From Burkholderia pyrrocinia (GTDB lineage: Bacteria; Pseudomonadota; Gammaproteobacteria; Burkholderiales; Burkholderiaceae): a stretch of 64,000 nt of DNA. Both the position numbers and the translations under genes were made by a program. This document shows, in pieces, positions 1 through 8,987 of the stretch (the first letter of the stretch is position 1; every line of letters begins with the position of its first letter). The notes under the pieces are model-generated. The model saw only the letters and a list, made by a program, of their open reading frames with translations, made no database searches and was not told the DNA's origin. The stretch lies in assembly GCF_001028665.1 (NCBI RefSeq), contig NZ_CP011503.1, positions 1,488,001 through 1,552,000 on the forward strand, read 5' to 3'.

Positions 1-1
1 C

Positions 2-244
2 TATGCGGGCTCGCCGGCCCGTCTGGTTCGCTTCCGCTTCACGGAGAAAGTGCGCGAACAACTGCTGCAGCTCGCGTGGTGGGATATGCCGCTCGACTGG
101 ATCAAGCAGAACAACGACGCATTTCTTGTCGATCTCGCGGCCGATGAAGGGCTCGCGCTCGATACGCTCGCGGCGCTTAAAGAGGCGAAGGATCGCGCAA
201 CGAGCGAGTCCGGCAGCCCGGCCGCCGCACCGACGCCCGTCTGA
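2..244 (+). CDS. CatB-like (Vat family) hexapeptide O-acetyltransferase, C-terminal fragment
   Basis: The gene enters from the left edge; about 80 C-terminal codons are visible in frame 2. The residues GSPARLVRFRF followed by a helical tail with WWDMPLDWI match the end of CatB/Vat-type xenobiotic or sugar O-acetyltransferases, where a GNPAKVIRYRF segment follows the left-handed beta-helix. The acetyl-CoA-binding hexapeptide repeats lie outside the window, so the substrate cannot be judged. It lies upstream of a TPR/GT-B gene and a second hexapeptide acyltransferase, so it may belong to the surface or flagellin glycan locus; that is inference from position. Confidence 0.7.
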   Translation, partial: YAGSPARLVRFRFTEKVREQLLQLAWWDMPLDWIKQNNDAFLVDLAADEGLALDTLAALKEAKDRATSESGSPAAAPTPV

Positions 245-543
245 TCGTTCGCGCGGCGCGGCCAGCCGCGCCGCGCGTATTCACCGACGGGCTGCCGGCC
301 GCGCATTGCCGACCGATCAGGGCGGCGCCACGCGCCGGCCGATCTCGTACGGCATGCCCCATCCGCCGAACAGCCGCGCGGAATGGACTCAGATCGCCGC
401 ATCGCGGCCACGTCCGCTTCGGTAGCCTGTCATTCGAAGCTGTCCGCACCGAAACGACGACCCGAGCGCATCGCGCGCCCGCGCATGCAGCACCGTCGCC
501 GTGCCGGCCGGACGTGACGAACCTCCGCCTTGCCCAGCTTTCC

Positions 544-2493
544 ATGACGACGCCTGCCCCCGACGATTCCGCGCCTGTTCAACAAGCCGCTACCCTGTGC
601 CAGAACGGACGGTTCGCCGACGCGCTGTCGCTCGTCGCGCCGCTGCTCGACGCACCGGTGCCGGTCGTTGCGGCGCTGCACGTCGCGGCCGTCTGCGCGC
701 TCGGCCTGAACCGGCTGGCCGACGCGGAGGCCTGGTGGTGGCGCGCGATCGATGCGATGCCGGCATTCGATCCGCCATACGACGGCCTTGGCGCGCTGCT
801 CGTGTCGCAGGGCCGCCTGCCCGACGCCGAGGCGATCCTCCGCCGGCAACTCGCGTCCGTGACGCCGTTGCGGGCGTTGCACCATCACCGGTTCGGCAAG
901 GTGCTCGAAGCGCTCGGCCGGCTCGATGAAGCCGAACAGGCGTTCGGGCAGGCACTGCTGATCGAGCCGCAGTCCGCCGACGTCTTGACCGATCTCGGCA
1001 ACGTGCTGCGCGTTCTCGGCCGGCCGGCCGAGGCGGAACTCGCCTATCGGCTCGCGATTGCCGTGCGCGCCAACCACGCGCTCGCGCACGCGAATCTCGG
1101 CGCGATCCTCGTCGACATGCAGCGGCTGCCGGAAGCGGAAGCGGCCAGCCGGCAGGCTATCGCGTTCTGCCCGGATCACCCGGAGGCGCATTACAACCTC
1201 GGCGTCGCGCTGCAGAATCTCGATCGCCTGCCCGAAGCGGAAGCGGCCTATCGCGACGCGATCCGCTGCCACCCCGGCCTGCCGCAGCCACACAACAATC
1301 TCGGCTGCGTCCTGCGCGCGCAGGGCCGCCACGACGAAGCGACGGCCGCGTTCGCCGACGCGCTTGCGCTCGCGCCGCAGATGGCCGAAGCGCACTACAA
1401 CCTCGGCACGACGTTCGCGCATGCCGGCCGCCACGACGACGCCGAACGCGCGTACCGCCGCGCACTCGAACTGCGTGCCGATTACGGCGATGCACGTTTC
1501 GGGCTGGCGACGCTGCTGCTCGGCCTCGGCCGGTTCGAGGAAGGCTGGCGTCGCTACGAATCGCGCTATGAGCAGTCGACTTTCGTGCATTGCCGGACGC
1601 GCGAGGTGCTGCGGTGCGCGCAGTGGCAAGACGAGCCGCTTGCCGGCAAAACGCTGCTCGTTTGGCAGGAGGACGGCCTCGGCGACATGCTGCAGTTCAG
1701 CCGCTATTTCGCGGAATTTCGCGCGCGGCATGCGTTGCGCGTCGTGTGTGCGTGCCAGCCCGCGCTGCATCGGCTGATCGAGACAGTCGACGGCGTCGAC
1801 GAAGTGCTCGACCACGAGACGGCCACGGCGCGTGCGCAGGAGTTCGACTACTGGACGAGCCTGCTGAGCGCGCCGATGCACGCGGGCACGACGCTCGATA
1901 CGATCCCGCCGCCGGTGCAGCTCTCGCCCGATTCCGAGCGCGTCGCGCGCTGGCGCGCGCGCCTAGATGCGCTGCCGGCCGGCCCGCGCGTCGGGCTCGT
2001 GTGGAAAGGCAACCCGAAGCATCACAACGACGCGCACCGCTCGCTGCCGTCGCTGGCGTTGCTGACGCCGCTGTGGAGCGTGCCGGGCGTGAATTTCGTG
2101 AGTTTGCAAAAGGGGCAGGGCGAGGACGAGGCGCGCGATCCGCCGGGCGGGCTGCCGTTGCTGCATCTCGGTTCGGAGATCGACGATTTCGCGGATACGG
2201 CCGCGATCGTTGCGCAGCTCGATCTCGTGGCGTGCGTCGACACGTCGATTGCGCATCTGGCCGCGTCGATCGGCAAGCCTTGCTGGGTGCTGCTGCCGAA
2301 TCAGGACGTCGACTGGCGCTGGATGCACGAGCGCGACGATTCGCCATGGTATCCGGGCACGGTGAGGCTGTTCCGGAGAGGACGCGACGACAACTGGATC
2401 CAGGTGGCCGAGCGCTTGCGCGAGGCGTTTGCCGCGTATTTTGCAGCCCGTTGCGCGAAGGCGGACGAAATGGCGCCTACCGTGCTGACGTAA
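544..2493 (+). CDS. TPR-repeat protein with C-terminal GT9-like (GT-B) glycosyltransferase domain
   Basis: The protein has about 649 residues. Roughly residues 20-330 are tandem 34-residue TPR units (repeated A..NLG..L...G...EA...Y..A). The C-terminal 250 residues resemble the heptosyltransferase-like GT-B domain often fused to TPRs: LVWQEDGLGDMLQFSRY near its start, GLVWKGNP, and CVDTSIAHLAASIGKPCWVLLP, the nucleotide-sugar-site segment. I chose the ATG at 544; a GTG at 514 would add 10 residues, and neither has a strong ribosome binding site. It lies beside a NeuD-like acyltransferase, a DegT aminotransferase and a GT41 transferase close to fliC, so a role in flagellin or surface glycan assembly is plausible. 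Substrate unknown. Confidence 0.85.
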   Translation: MTTPAPDDSAPVQQAATLCQNGRFADALSLVAPLLDAPVPVVAALHVAAVCALGLNRLADAEAWWWRAIDAMPAFDPPYDGLGALLVSQGRLPDAEAILRRQLASVTPLRALHHHRFGKVLEALGRLDEAEQAFGQALLIEPQSADVLTDLGNVLRVLGRPAEAELAYRLAIAVRANHALAHANLGAILVDMQRLPEAEAASRQAIAFCPDHPEAHYNLGVALQNLDRLPEAEAAYRDAIRCHPGLPQPHNNLGCVLRAQGRHDEATAAFADALALAPQMAEAHYNLGTTFAHAGRHDDAERAYRRALELRADYGDARFGLATLLLGLGRFEEGWRRYESRYEQSTFVHCRTREVLRCAQWQDEPLAGKTLLVWQEDGLGDMLQFSRYFAEFRARHALRVVCACQPALHRLIETVDGVDEVLDHETATARAQEFDYWTSLLSAPMHAGTTLDTIPPPVQLSPDSERVARWRARLDALPAGPRVGLVWKGNPKHHNDAHRSLPSLALLTPLWSVPGVNFVSLQKGQGEDEARDPPGGLPLLHLGSEIDDFADTAAIVAQLDLVACVDTSIAHLAASIGKPCWVLLPNQDVDWRWMHERDDSPWYPGTVRLFRRGRDDNWIQVAERLREAFAAYFAARCAKADEMAPTVLT

Positions 2494-2583
2494 AATGGCG
2501 CGTGCCGAATGGGCGCGACGACGCGGCATACTGCGCGGAACGCGGCCATGCCTTACCTGCTTGTCAGATCAATCGAGGCCCTC

Positions 2584-3246
2584 GTGGAAAACATCGTCAT
2601 CGTCGGCTCATCTGGTCACGCCAAGGTCGTGATCGACATCGTCGAACAGGCCGGCCGGTACCGGATCGCCGGGCTGATCGACTCGTTCCGGCCTCGCGGC
2701 GAGGAAACGCTCGGCTATGCGGTGCTGGGCGCCGAGCACGACCTGCGGCAGCTGATCGGCACGCACGGGATCACCGGGCTGCTGGTGGCCATCGGCGACA
2801 ACCACGCGCGCGAGACCGTGACGGCCGGTCTCGCGGCCATCGCGCCCGGCCTGCCATGCGTGTCGGCGGTGCATCCGGCCGCGCGCATCGGCAAGGCGTC
2901 AACGATCGGCGCGGGCTCGGTCGTGATGGCCGGCGCGGTGATCAATCCGTGCTGCACGATCGGGGAAGGGTGCATCGTCAACACGAATGCGTCGCTCGAT
3001 CACGACGGCGTGATGGAGGGTTTTTCGAGCCTCGCCCCGGGCGTCGTCACGGGCGGCAACTGCCGGATCGGCCACGGCGCGGCGGTCGGCCTCGGCGCGA
3101 TGCTGCGGCACCGGATCGCGGTCGGCGAGTACAGCGTCGTCGGCGCGGGTGCGGTCGTGCTGCGCGACGTCGCGCCGTACTCGGTCGCGTACGGCAATCC
3201 GGCGCGCCGGATCCGCGACCGCGCGGCCGGCGAGCGCTATCTGTGA
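2584..3246 (+). CDS. NeuD/PglD-type sugar N- or O-acyltransferase
   Basis: A protein of about 220 residues: an N-terminal Rossmann-like segment (VENIVIVGSSGHAKVVIDIV) followed by a left-handed beta-helix of hexapeptide repeats and the terminal trimeric-transferase signature VAYGNPARRIRDR. The segment NTNASLDHDG carries the His that acts as general base in PglD-type enzymes. PglD acylates the 4-amino group of UDP-4-amino sugars; NeuD O-acetylates sialic acids. With an aminotransferase gene next door, acylation of a 4-amino sugar used to decorate flagellin is the best guess. GTG at 2584 is preferred because a GAGG lies 7 bases upstream and homology starts there; an upstream ATG at 2551 also exists. 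The stop lies 10 bp from the convergent aminotransferase gene. Confidence 0.85.
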   Translation: MENIVIVGSSGHAKVVIDIVEQAGRYRIAGLIDSFRPRGEETLGYAVLGAEHDLRQLIGTHGITGLLVAIGDNHARETVTAGLAAIAPGLPCVSAVHPAARIGKASTIGAGSVVMAGAVINPCCTIGEGCIVNTNASLDHDGVMEGFSSLAPGVVTGGNCRIGHGAAVGLGAMLRHRIAVGEYSVVGAGAVVLRDVAPYSVAYGNPARRIRDRAAGERYL

Positions 3247-3256
3247 GCGTCGCGCT

Positions 3257-4399
3257 TCAGTAAGCGATCAGCTCGACGATGCGGCGGACCATCGCGTCGG
3301 TGAGCGCCGGGTAGATAGGCAGGCACAGCACCTTGTGCGCGGCTTCCGACGCGACAGGCAGGTTGTCGCGGTTCGCGGACGGCAGCCCGCGATACATCGG
3401 GAATTCCGAAATCAGTGGATGGAAGTAGCGGCGCGCGTACACGTCGTATTCGCGCAGCTTGTGGTAAAGCGCATCGCGGTCGAGCGGATAGTCTTCGTCG
3501 ACGAGGATCGCGAAGTACGCGTGGTTCGCGACGGTCTGGCCGCCGAGCGGCACGCAGCGGATGCCGCGCACGTCGCTCAGCAGCGCGCGGTACAGCGCGT
3601 CGATCTCGCGGCGGCGTGCGAGCGCGCCGTCGATGTGCTGCAGCTGGAGCATCCCGAACGCGGCGTTGATCTCGCTCATCTTGCCGTTGATGCCGGGCGC
3701 GACGACCGTGACTTCGTCGACGAAACCGAAGTTCTTCAGGTGATCGATGCGTTGCTTCGTCTTCGCGTCGGGGCAGATGATCGCGCCGCCTTCGAACGTG
3801 TTGAACACCTTCGTCGCGTGGAAGCTCAACACCGACAGGTCACCGTGGGTGAGCACGCTGCCGGCGGCGTTTCGCACGCCGAATGCATGTGCCGCGTCGT
3901 AGATCACGCGCAGGTTGTAGTTGTCGGCGATCTTCTGGATCGCGTCGACGTCGCACGGATTGCCGTAGCAGTGCACGGGCATGATCGCGGTGGTCTGCGG
4001 CGTGATCGCCGCTTCGATGCGCGCGGGGTCGAGATTGAGCGTGCCGGGCGTGACGTCGACGAATACCGGCTTGATGCCGTTCCACAGCAGTGAATGCGCG
4101 GTCGCGACGAACGAGTATGGCGTCGTGATCACCTCGCCGGTGATGCGCAGCGCCTGCAGCGCGGTGACGAGCGCGAGCGTGCCGTTCGCGAACAGCGACA
4201 GGTACGGCACGCCGAGGTACTCGCACAGCGCGCGCTCGAACTGCTGATGGAACGGGCCGCCGTTGGTCAGCGTGCGGGTTTCCCAGATCTTCTCGAGGTA
4301 CGGCAGGAATTCTTCGAGCGGCGGCAGGTGCGGCTGCGTGACATAGATGCGTTCGTGCGGCAGTTGCGCGACGGACGACGCGGGCAGGCTGGCGGTCAT
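3257..4399 (-). CDS. DegT/DnrJ/EryC1/StrS family PLP-dependent sugar aminotransferase
   Basis: A 380-residue protein of the nucleotide-sugar aminotransferase family, which makes 4-amino (VioA, PglE) or 3-amino sugars from keto sugars with glutamate. Visible landmarks are TNGGPFHQQFE near the N terminus, the PLP-contacting YDAAHAFG (where H replaces the commoner CAQ), and FHATKVFNTFEGGA, whose Lys forms the Schiff base. The ATG at 4399 follows a purine-rich GAGAGA. The gene lies 32 bp downstream of the GT41 gene in the same direction. From literature knowledge, B. cenocepacia flagellin carries an acylated 4-amino-4,6-dideoxyglucose, which would need exactly such an aminotransferase plus an acyltransferase; assignment to that step is inference. 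Confidence 0.88.
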   Translation of the reverse strand: MTASLPASSVAQLPHERIYVTQPHLPPLEEFLPYLEKIWETRTLTNGGPFHQQFERALCEYLGVPYLSLFANGTLALVTALQALRITGEVITTPYSFVATAHSLLWNGIKPVFVDVTPGTLNLDPARIEAAITPQTTAIMPVHCYGNPCDVDAIQKIADNYNLRVIYDAAHAFGVRNAAGSVLTHGDLSVLSFHATKVFNTFEGGAIICPDAKTKQRIDHLKNFGFVDEVTVVAPGINGKMSEINAAFGMLQLQHIDGALARRREIDALYRALLSDVRGIRCVPLGGQTVANHAYFAILVDEDYPLDRDALYHKLREYDVYARRYFHPLISEFPMYRGLPSANRDNLPVASEAAHKVLCLPIYPALTDAMVRRIVELIAY

Positions 4400-4431
4400 G
4401 GCGGTCTCTCTTTTTCGATAGCGCGTGGCGT

Positions 4432-6780
4432 TCAGGCCTCGGCCGCGGCCTGTGCGGTGGCCGTGTCGTCGAACAGCGGCGTGTCGAATGCGGTGACGGG
4501 TTCGCCCGCGCACCAGCGGGTCCACATCGTGCGCAGCGCCGACGACAGCCCGGCCGCGACGATGGCCGGCCGGAACGCGGCGGATTGCAAGCAGCGCGCG
4601 CGCAGGCCTGCGCGCAGCGTCTGCAGCGCGGCGGTGTCGCGGCCGAGCGCCAGCGCTTTCGCGACGAAATCGTCTTCGTCCGTCGCGATGTATTCGTCGA
4701 GCCCGACGTGCTGCAGCCAGCCCGCGCTGCCGCGCCCGGCCATCGTCGCGCCGGGGAGCGTCACGGTCGGCACGCCCATCCACAGCCCGTTCAGCGTGGT
4801 CGTCGAGCCGGTGTACGGGAACGTGTCGAGGCAGAGATCGACGCCGTGGTGCTGCTGCATGTAGACCGGAATGTTCGAACGGCGGTGGAACGTCAGGCGG
4901 CCGACATCAATGCCCGCGGCGGCGAACCATGCGGTCAGCGCGTCCTGGTCGCGGTCGTTGCCGACCGCGCCGAGCGCCATGCGCGCAGTCGGGTCCGCAT
5001 GCAGCACGCGCGCCCAGACCTCGATCACGTGCTGGCTCAGCTTGTTCAGGCGGTTGAAGCTGGCATAGGTCGTATAGCCGTTGTGCAGCGCCGGCAGCAC
5101 GTTGACGGGCGGGCAGTTCGGCGGCGGCATGAACGGCGCGATCGCTGGCAGCCGCACGATCTGCTCGACGAACTGGTCGTCGAATGCGCCGTGCGGCGCG
5201 ACGAAGCGGTCCGTCAGGTAGTAGTCCATCTTGCCGAGGCCGGTCGTGGCCGGATAGCCGATCCAGGACGCCTGCACCGGCGCCGCGCGTTGCGCCAGCG
5301 CGACGAGCCGGTTGCGGCCGGTATGGCCCGACAGGTCGATCACGATGTCGATGCGGTCGTTGCGCACGCGTTCGAGGAAGGCCTGGTCGCTCATGCCGGC
5401 GACGTTGCGCCAGGTCGTGGCGTGGGCCTTGAAGCGCTCGGATGTGTGATCTTCCTCGAAGTGATTGTGATAGAAGTGCATCGCAATGCCGGGATCGGCC
5501 GCGAGCTGCTCGATCACGGGCACCGCGTAGGAGGAAACCGCGTGGCTGAACAGGTCGCCCGACACGAAGCCGACCTGCAGCTTGCGCGCCGGGTCGCGCG
5601 GGTTCGAGAACACGGCCGCGCGCTTGCGTTTGTGGTTGTCGTAGCGTTCGCCGAACTTGCGGTGTTCCGCAACGAGCGCCTGCGGATCGAATTCGCTGCT
5701 GTGCGCGATACAGAACAGCATGCTGCTGTGGGTGACGCTGTCGGTCGGGTTGATTTCGATCGAGCGCTTCAGCCAGCCTACCGCCTCCTGCGTGGCGCCC
5801 AGTTCGAGCAGCACGAAGCCGAGCGTGCTCATCGGGGCGGCCGCGCCGGGTGCGAGGTCGACTGCGCGCCGGCAGGCCGCGATCGCTTCGTCCGTGCGGC
5901 GCATCGCGAACAGCACGAGAGCGCGGACCCGCATCGCCTCAGGGTGATCCGGCTGGAGCTCGAACAGGCGCTGACACTGTTCGTCGGCTTCCGCGAGACG
6001 GTTCATCGCTCGCAACGTATCCGCGAGCAGGATGCGCACGAGCACTTCGTTCGGCAGCAAGGCGACCGTGCGCAGGCCGGCCTCGATCAGCTCCGCGAAG
6101 CGACCTTCCCGGTGATGCGATGCGGACAGCGCGCGCCAGCATGCGCCGTCTTCCGGGTAGTCGGCGACCAGTTTCCGCGCAAGCGCGGTGGCTTCCGCGT
6201 GCTTGTTCTTGTCGAACAGCGCCGCGTGCTTTTGCAGCAGCGTCTGGCTGGGGCGGCGGACAGGCTTGCCGGCGTCGTTCCGCCCGGCCGGGCCGGCCGC
6301 GGTTTCAAGGACGATCGCCGCGTCGATGCCGCTTGTGGCGACGGCGACCGCTGCAGTCGTGAGCACGATGTCGGGCGATGCCAACTGCGCGATCAGGCCG
6401 TCCAGTGCGGGGCCGTGCACGCCGCGTTGTTGCGCGATCTCGACGGCGATCCATGCAGCGGCCGTTTGTCCGCTGCGATGCAGTGCGTGGATGTAGCTGA
6501 CCCAGTAGTAGCCGTTGGCCGGATTCGAGCCGATGGCGGCTTCGAAATGCGGTATCGCGTCGGCCGGGCGGCCCGTATCGACCAGCAGGACCGCGAGGTT
6601 GTAGTGCGCGTCCCCGTGCGTGGGCACTGCGTCGAGGATGGCCTCGTACAGCGCCCGGGCGTCGTCGAAAGCACTGGCGCGCTGGCGCTCGAGCGCGTTG
6701 TCCAGGACGAGCGCGATGTCCTGCGCAAGCTGCTGTTCGGGCGTAAGCGTGGCGGAGGAGGACAGTTCGAACGAGAGCAT
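4432..6780 (-). CDS. fgt: TPR-GT41 (OGT/SPINDLY-like) protein glycosyltransferase, probable flagellin glycosyltransferase
   Basis: 782 residues. TPR helices occupy roughly residues 40-130 and 190-350. The C-terminal half is a GT41 catalytic region: KLQVGFVSGDLFSHAV, DIVIDLSGHTGRNRL, QASWIGYPATTGLGKMDYYLTD, and the sugar-nucleotide site DLCLDTFPYTGSTTTLNGLWMGVPTVTLPG. GT41 enzymes transfer a single sugar to Ser/Thr of proteins. Its place directly after fliC-fliD-fliT matches the B. cenocepacia flagellin glycosyltransferase described in the literature as fgt, so the likely acceptor is FliC. The ATG at 6780 is the first in frame. A terminator between fliT and this gene (6923-6948) implies its own promoter, which I could not assign convincingly. 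Confidence 0.85.
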   Translation of the reverse strand: MLSFELSSSATLTPEQQLAQDIALVLDNALERQRASAFDDARALYEAILDAVPTHGDAHYNLAVLLVDTGRPADAIPHFEAAIGSNPANGYYWVSYIHALHRSGQTAAAWIAVEIAQQRGVHGPALDGLIAQLASPDIVLTTAAVAVATSGIDAAIVLETAAGPAGRNDAGKPVRRPSQTLLQKHAALFDKNKHAEATALARKLVADYPEDGACWRALSASHHREGRFAELIEAGLRTVALLPNEVLVRILLADTLRAMNRLAEADEQCQRLFELQPDHPEAMRVRALVLFAMRRTDEAIAACRRAVDLAPGAAAPMSTLGFVLLELGATQEAVGWLKRSIEINPTDSVTHSSMLFCIAHSSEFDPQALVAEHRKFGERYDNHKRKRAAVFSNPRDPARKLQVGFVSGDLFSHAVSSYAVPVIEQLAADPGIAMHFYHNHFEEDHTSERFKAHATTWRNVAGMSDQAFLERVRNDRIDIVIDLSGHTGRNRLVALAQRAAPVQASWIGYPATTGLGKMDYYLTDRFVAPHGAFDDQFVEQIVRLPAIAPFMPPPNCPPVNVLPALHNGYTTYASFNRLNKLSQHVIEVWARVLHADPTARMALGAVGNDRDQDALTAWFAAAGIDVGRLTFHRRSNIPVYMQQHHGVDLCLDTFPYTGSTTTLNGLWMGVPTVTLPGATMAGRGSAGWLQHVGLDEYIATDEDDFVAKALALGRDTAALQTLRAGLRARCLQSAAFRPAIVAAGLSSALRTMWTRWCAGEPVTAFDTPLFDDTATAQAAAEA

Positions 6781-6922
6781 GATGGGATCTACGGAAAGTC
6801 GGTCGATACCATTATGGGTAGCGTGCCGCGGCGCCGATGCCGCGAGATGACGGTAAAAGCCTGGTCAGTTTGGGTGATTGAACGGGCGGTCGCGGCACCG
6901 GGCGGCGCAGCCGGCGGCGCGC

Positions 6923-6948
6923 AAAAAAACGCCCGCGCGAGGCGGGCG
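6923..6948 (-). terminator. Rho-independent terminator after fliT
   Basis: Stem CGCCCGC/GCGGGCG with a 5-base loop. Seven A on the + strand (6923-6929) become the U-tract on the minus strand. It lies 86 bp beyond the fliT stop and separates fliT from the downstream GT41 gene. Confidence 0.8.
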
Positions 6949-7033
6949 GAGGCGAACGAGCACGCCCTCACATCAGCGCGTAGTTCTTGTTGTCGGGTTG
7001 GCGCGCGCGGTTTGGCGCGGCGCTTGGGGTGCG

Positions 7034-7333
7034 TCAGCGGCTCGCGACGCTCTGGTACTGGCCGACGGCCTGCACACGGCCCATCGCCGCCTGGTATTCG
7101 TCGGTCAATTCCTGCTGCGCACGTTGCGCGTCGGCGAAGATGCGGTCGTTGCTCGACTGCATGCGGCGGATCGCGGCGATGCCGGCCGGCGGCTGGTCGG
7201 CCGCGAGCAACGCGACGAGCGGCTCGCGCGCGTCGACGAGGCGTGTCGCCTCGATCCAGTCGGCCATCGCGGCCGCATGTTCGATTGCGTCGGTGAGCGC
7301 GTCGAGCTGCGCGATCAGTTCGGTCTGTGCCAT
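7034..7333 (-). CDS. fliT: FliT-like flagellar export chaperone
   Basis: A 99-residue, all-helical, Ala/Gln-rich acidic protein directly downstream of fliD (25 bp), the usual place and size for FliT. FliT binds the C terminus of the filament-cap protein FliD before export and in enterics also modulates FlhDC. Sequence conservation in this family is weak, so the name rests mainly on size, helical character and position. The ATG at 7333 follows GGAGAG. Confidence 0.75.
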   Translation of the reverse strand: MAQTELIAQLDALTDAIEHAAAMADWIEATRLVDAREPLVALLAADQPPAGIAAIRRMQSSNDRIFADAQRAQQELTDEYQAAMGRVQAVGQYQSVASR

Positions 7334-7358
7334 CGTGGCTCTCCTGTCCGGGTGGCGG

Positions 7359-8855
7359 TCAGCCCTTGTTGTTCGACATCGCGCCGGCGCTGTTCGCGCC
7401 GCCGAACAGCTGCGTCAGGTACTGCGAGTTGCTGTTCATCGTCGCCATCAGCTTGTTGAGCGCGGTGAACTGCCCCTGGTACTGGCTGGTCAGCTGTGCC
7501 GCGTAATTCGACAGGTTCGTCTGCTGCGTCGTGACGCTCTTCAGGTCGTTGCTGAGCGCCGTCGTGCGCGCGGCGATCAGCCCGTTCGTCTTCGTGTAAT
7601 TCGTGATGTTCGTCGTCAGCTGCTCGCCGATTCCGTTCGTCGAGTTGAACAGCGACGCAACGCCCGACGGGTTGGTCTGCAGCGCGGTGTTGAGCGTCGC
7701 GCTGTCGGTCTTCAGCGTGCCGTCCGCCTGCAGCGTGACGCCGATCGACGCGAGGTTGATCGTCGAGCCGTTGTTGTTCACGCCGCTCGCGACGATCGAC
7801 GCGAGCGAGTTCTTGATCGTGTTCAGCGTCGAGTCGCCAAGCAGCGGTCCTTGCGAAGACGCGCCGGACGTGAAGCTCGACAGCGAGCCCATCGTCGTGA
7901 CGAGCGTGTTGTAGAGCGTCACGAAGTTGTTGACCGCGGCGGCCTGGGTTTTCGTGTCGGTGGCGACCGTCAGCGTCTGAGTCTGGCTCGCGTTGACGGC
8001 GGCCGTGGTCAGGTTCAGCGTGACGCCGGTGATCGCGCTCTTCACGGTGTTGCTCGCGCTCGTTCCGGCGATGCCGTTGATCGTGAACGCGGCGTCCTGC
8101 GCGGCCGTGCTTTGCTTCCACGCGGCGCTGCCGTTCGCGGACGTAAAGGTCGACTGGCCGCCCGTCGTGCTGGCCGTCGACGTGACGCCGAGGCTGGACA
8201 GGCCGTTGTCGCCGGACACGTTGCTGAGCGCGACGCTGATCGTGTTCGCCGCGCCGGTCGGCGTCGAGCTGAGCACGAGGTGCGCGCCGTCGCTGCCGTT
8301 GACGACCGATGCGACGATGCCCGGGTTGCCGGTCGTGTTGTTGATCGCGGCGGCGATGCCGGACAGCGTGTTGTTCGTGCCGTTCACGTTGACCGTGAAC
8401 GACTGGCTGCCGAGCGACAGCGTCATCGTGCCGGTGCCGAGCGCCGTGGACGAACCGAACGCGGCCGACGACAGCGACTGCGACGTCGCGATCTGCGTGA
8501 CGCCGACCGAATAGCTGCCGGCGACGGCGCCCACGCCCGCGGTCGCGGTGAGGCCGGTGCCGCTCGCGGTCGCGGTGAAGGTGTTCTGCAGCGAGCCGTT
8601 CGACAGCGTCGCGAGGCCGGCCTGCAGTGCGCTCAGCGCCGCCGAAAGGGCGCCATACGCGGAAATCTGGGTGTTGTCGCTGCTCTGCTGCGCGCTGAGC
8701 GCGGCGGCCTGACCGGCGGTCTTGGCATTGACGAGCGCCGTCACGAGCGAGTTGACGTCCATCGACGAGTTGCCGGTCGAACCGCTGATGATCGATTGCG
8801 CGGCTTGCTGCAACTGGCTGTTGGCCGCGTTGGTGGCGGAATTGATCGTCGACAT
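7359..8855 (-). CDS. fliD: Flagellar filament cap protein FliD (HAP2)
   Basis: 498 residues, Ser/Thr/Asn/Ala-rich and almost free of Cys, as in axial flagellar proteins. The N-terminal region contains the FliD_N motif (MDVNSLVTALVNAKT, then ISAYGALSAALSALQAGLATL), and the C-terminal part is a coiled segment ending in QYLTQLFGGANSAG, typical of HAP2. FliD caps the growing filament and folds incoming flagellin. I chose the ATG at 8855 (MSTINSATNAAN) after GGAGCAATA rather than an upstream start at 8927, because homology begins here. It lies 132 bp downstream of fliC and upstream of fliT. Confidence 0.93.
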   Translation of the reverse strand: MSTINSATNAANSQLQQAAQSIISGSTGNSSMDVNSLVTALVNAKTAGQAAALSAQQSSDNTQISAYGALSAALSALQAGLATLSNGSLQNTFTATASGTGLTATAGVGAVAGSYSVGVTQIATSQSLSSAAFGSSTALGTGTMTLSLGSQSFTVNVNGTNNTLSGIAAAINNTTGNPGIVASVVNGSDGAHLVLSSTPTGAANTISVALSNVSGDNGLSSLGVTSTASTTGGQSTFTSANGSAAWKQSTAAQDAAFTINGIAGTSASNTVKSAITGVTLNLTTAAVNASQTQTLTVATDTKTQAAAVNNFVTLYNTLVTTMGSLSSFTSGASSQGPLLGDSTLNTIKNSLASIVASGVNNNGSTINLASIGVTLQADGTLKTDSATLNTALQTNPSGVASLFNSTNGIGEQLTTNITNYTKTNGLIAARTTALSNDLKSVTTQQTNLSNYAAQLTSQYQGQFTALNKLMATMNSNSQYLTQLFGGANSAGAMSNNKG

Positions 8856-8907
8856 CGTATTGCTCCGTGCGGCGGATGATCCGTGAAATGCTGGGTGAAG
8901 ACCTGGC

Positions 8908-8926
8908 TGCGGGGCAAAGCCCCGCA
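8908..8926 (-). terminator. Hairpin between fliC and fliD (possible partial terminator)
   Basis: Perfect inverted repeat TGCGGGGC-AAA-GCCCCGCA in the fliC-fliD spacer. There is no U-tract, so it could act as an mRNA stabiliser or partial terminator that keeps fliC transcript in excess over fliD. Confidence 0.45.
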
Positions 8927-8987
8927 TGCCAAGCGCTTGCGGCCAGGCCGCGCGTTACGCGGGGCCCGGCCGTCGGTTGCTACGCGA

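Noticed and set aside
50..244. Independent small gene starting at the ATG at 50
   Set aside because: The frame is open to the window edge and the upstream residues (GSPARLVRFRF) belong to the acetyltransferase, so it is a fragment of a larger gene.
6781..6922. Sigma-54 promoter (CGGCACG) upstream of the GT41 gene
   Set aside because: The -24-like GGCAC is present on the minus strand, but the required GC of the -12 element at the right spacing is missing.
4585..7296. Plus-strand open frame of ~900 codons opposite the GT41 gene
   Set aside because: No domains and shadow composition; the GT41 gene on the minus strand is well supported.
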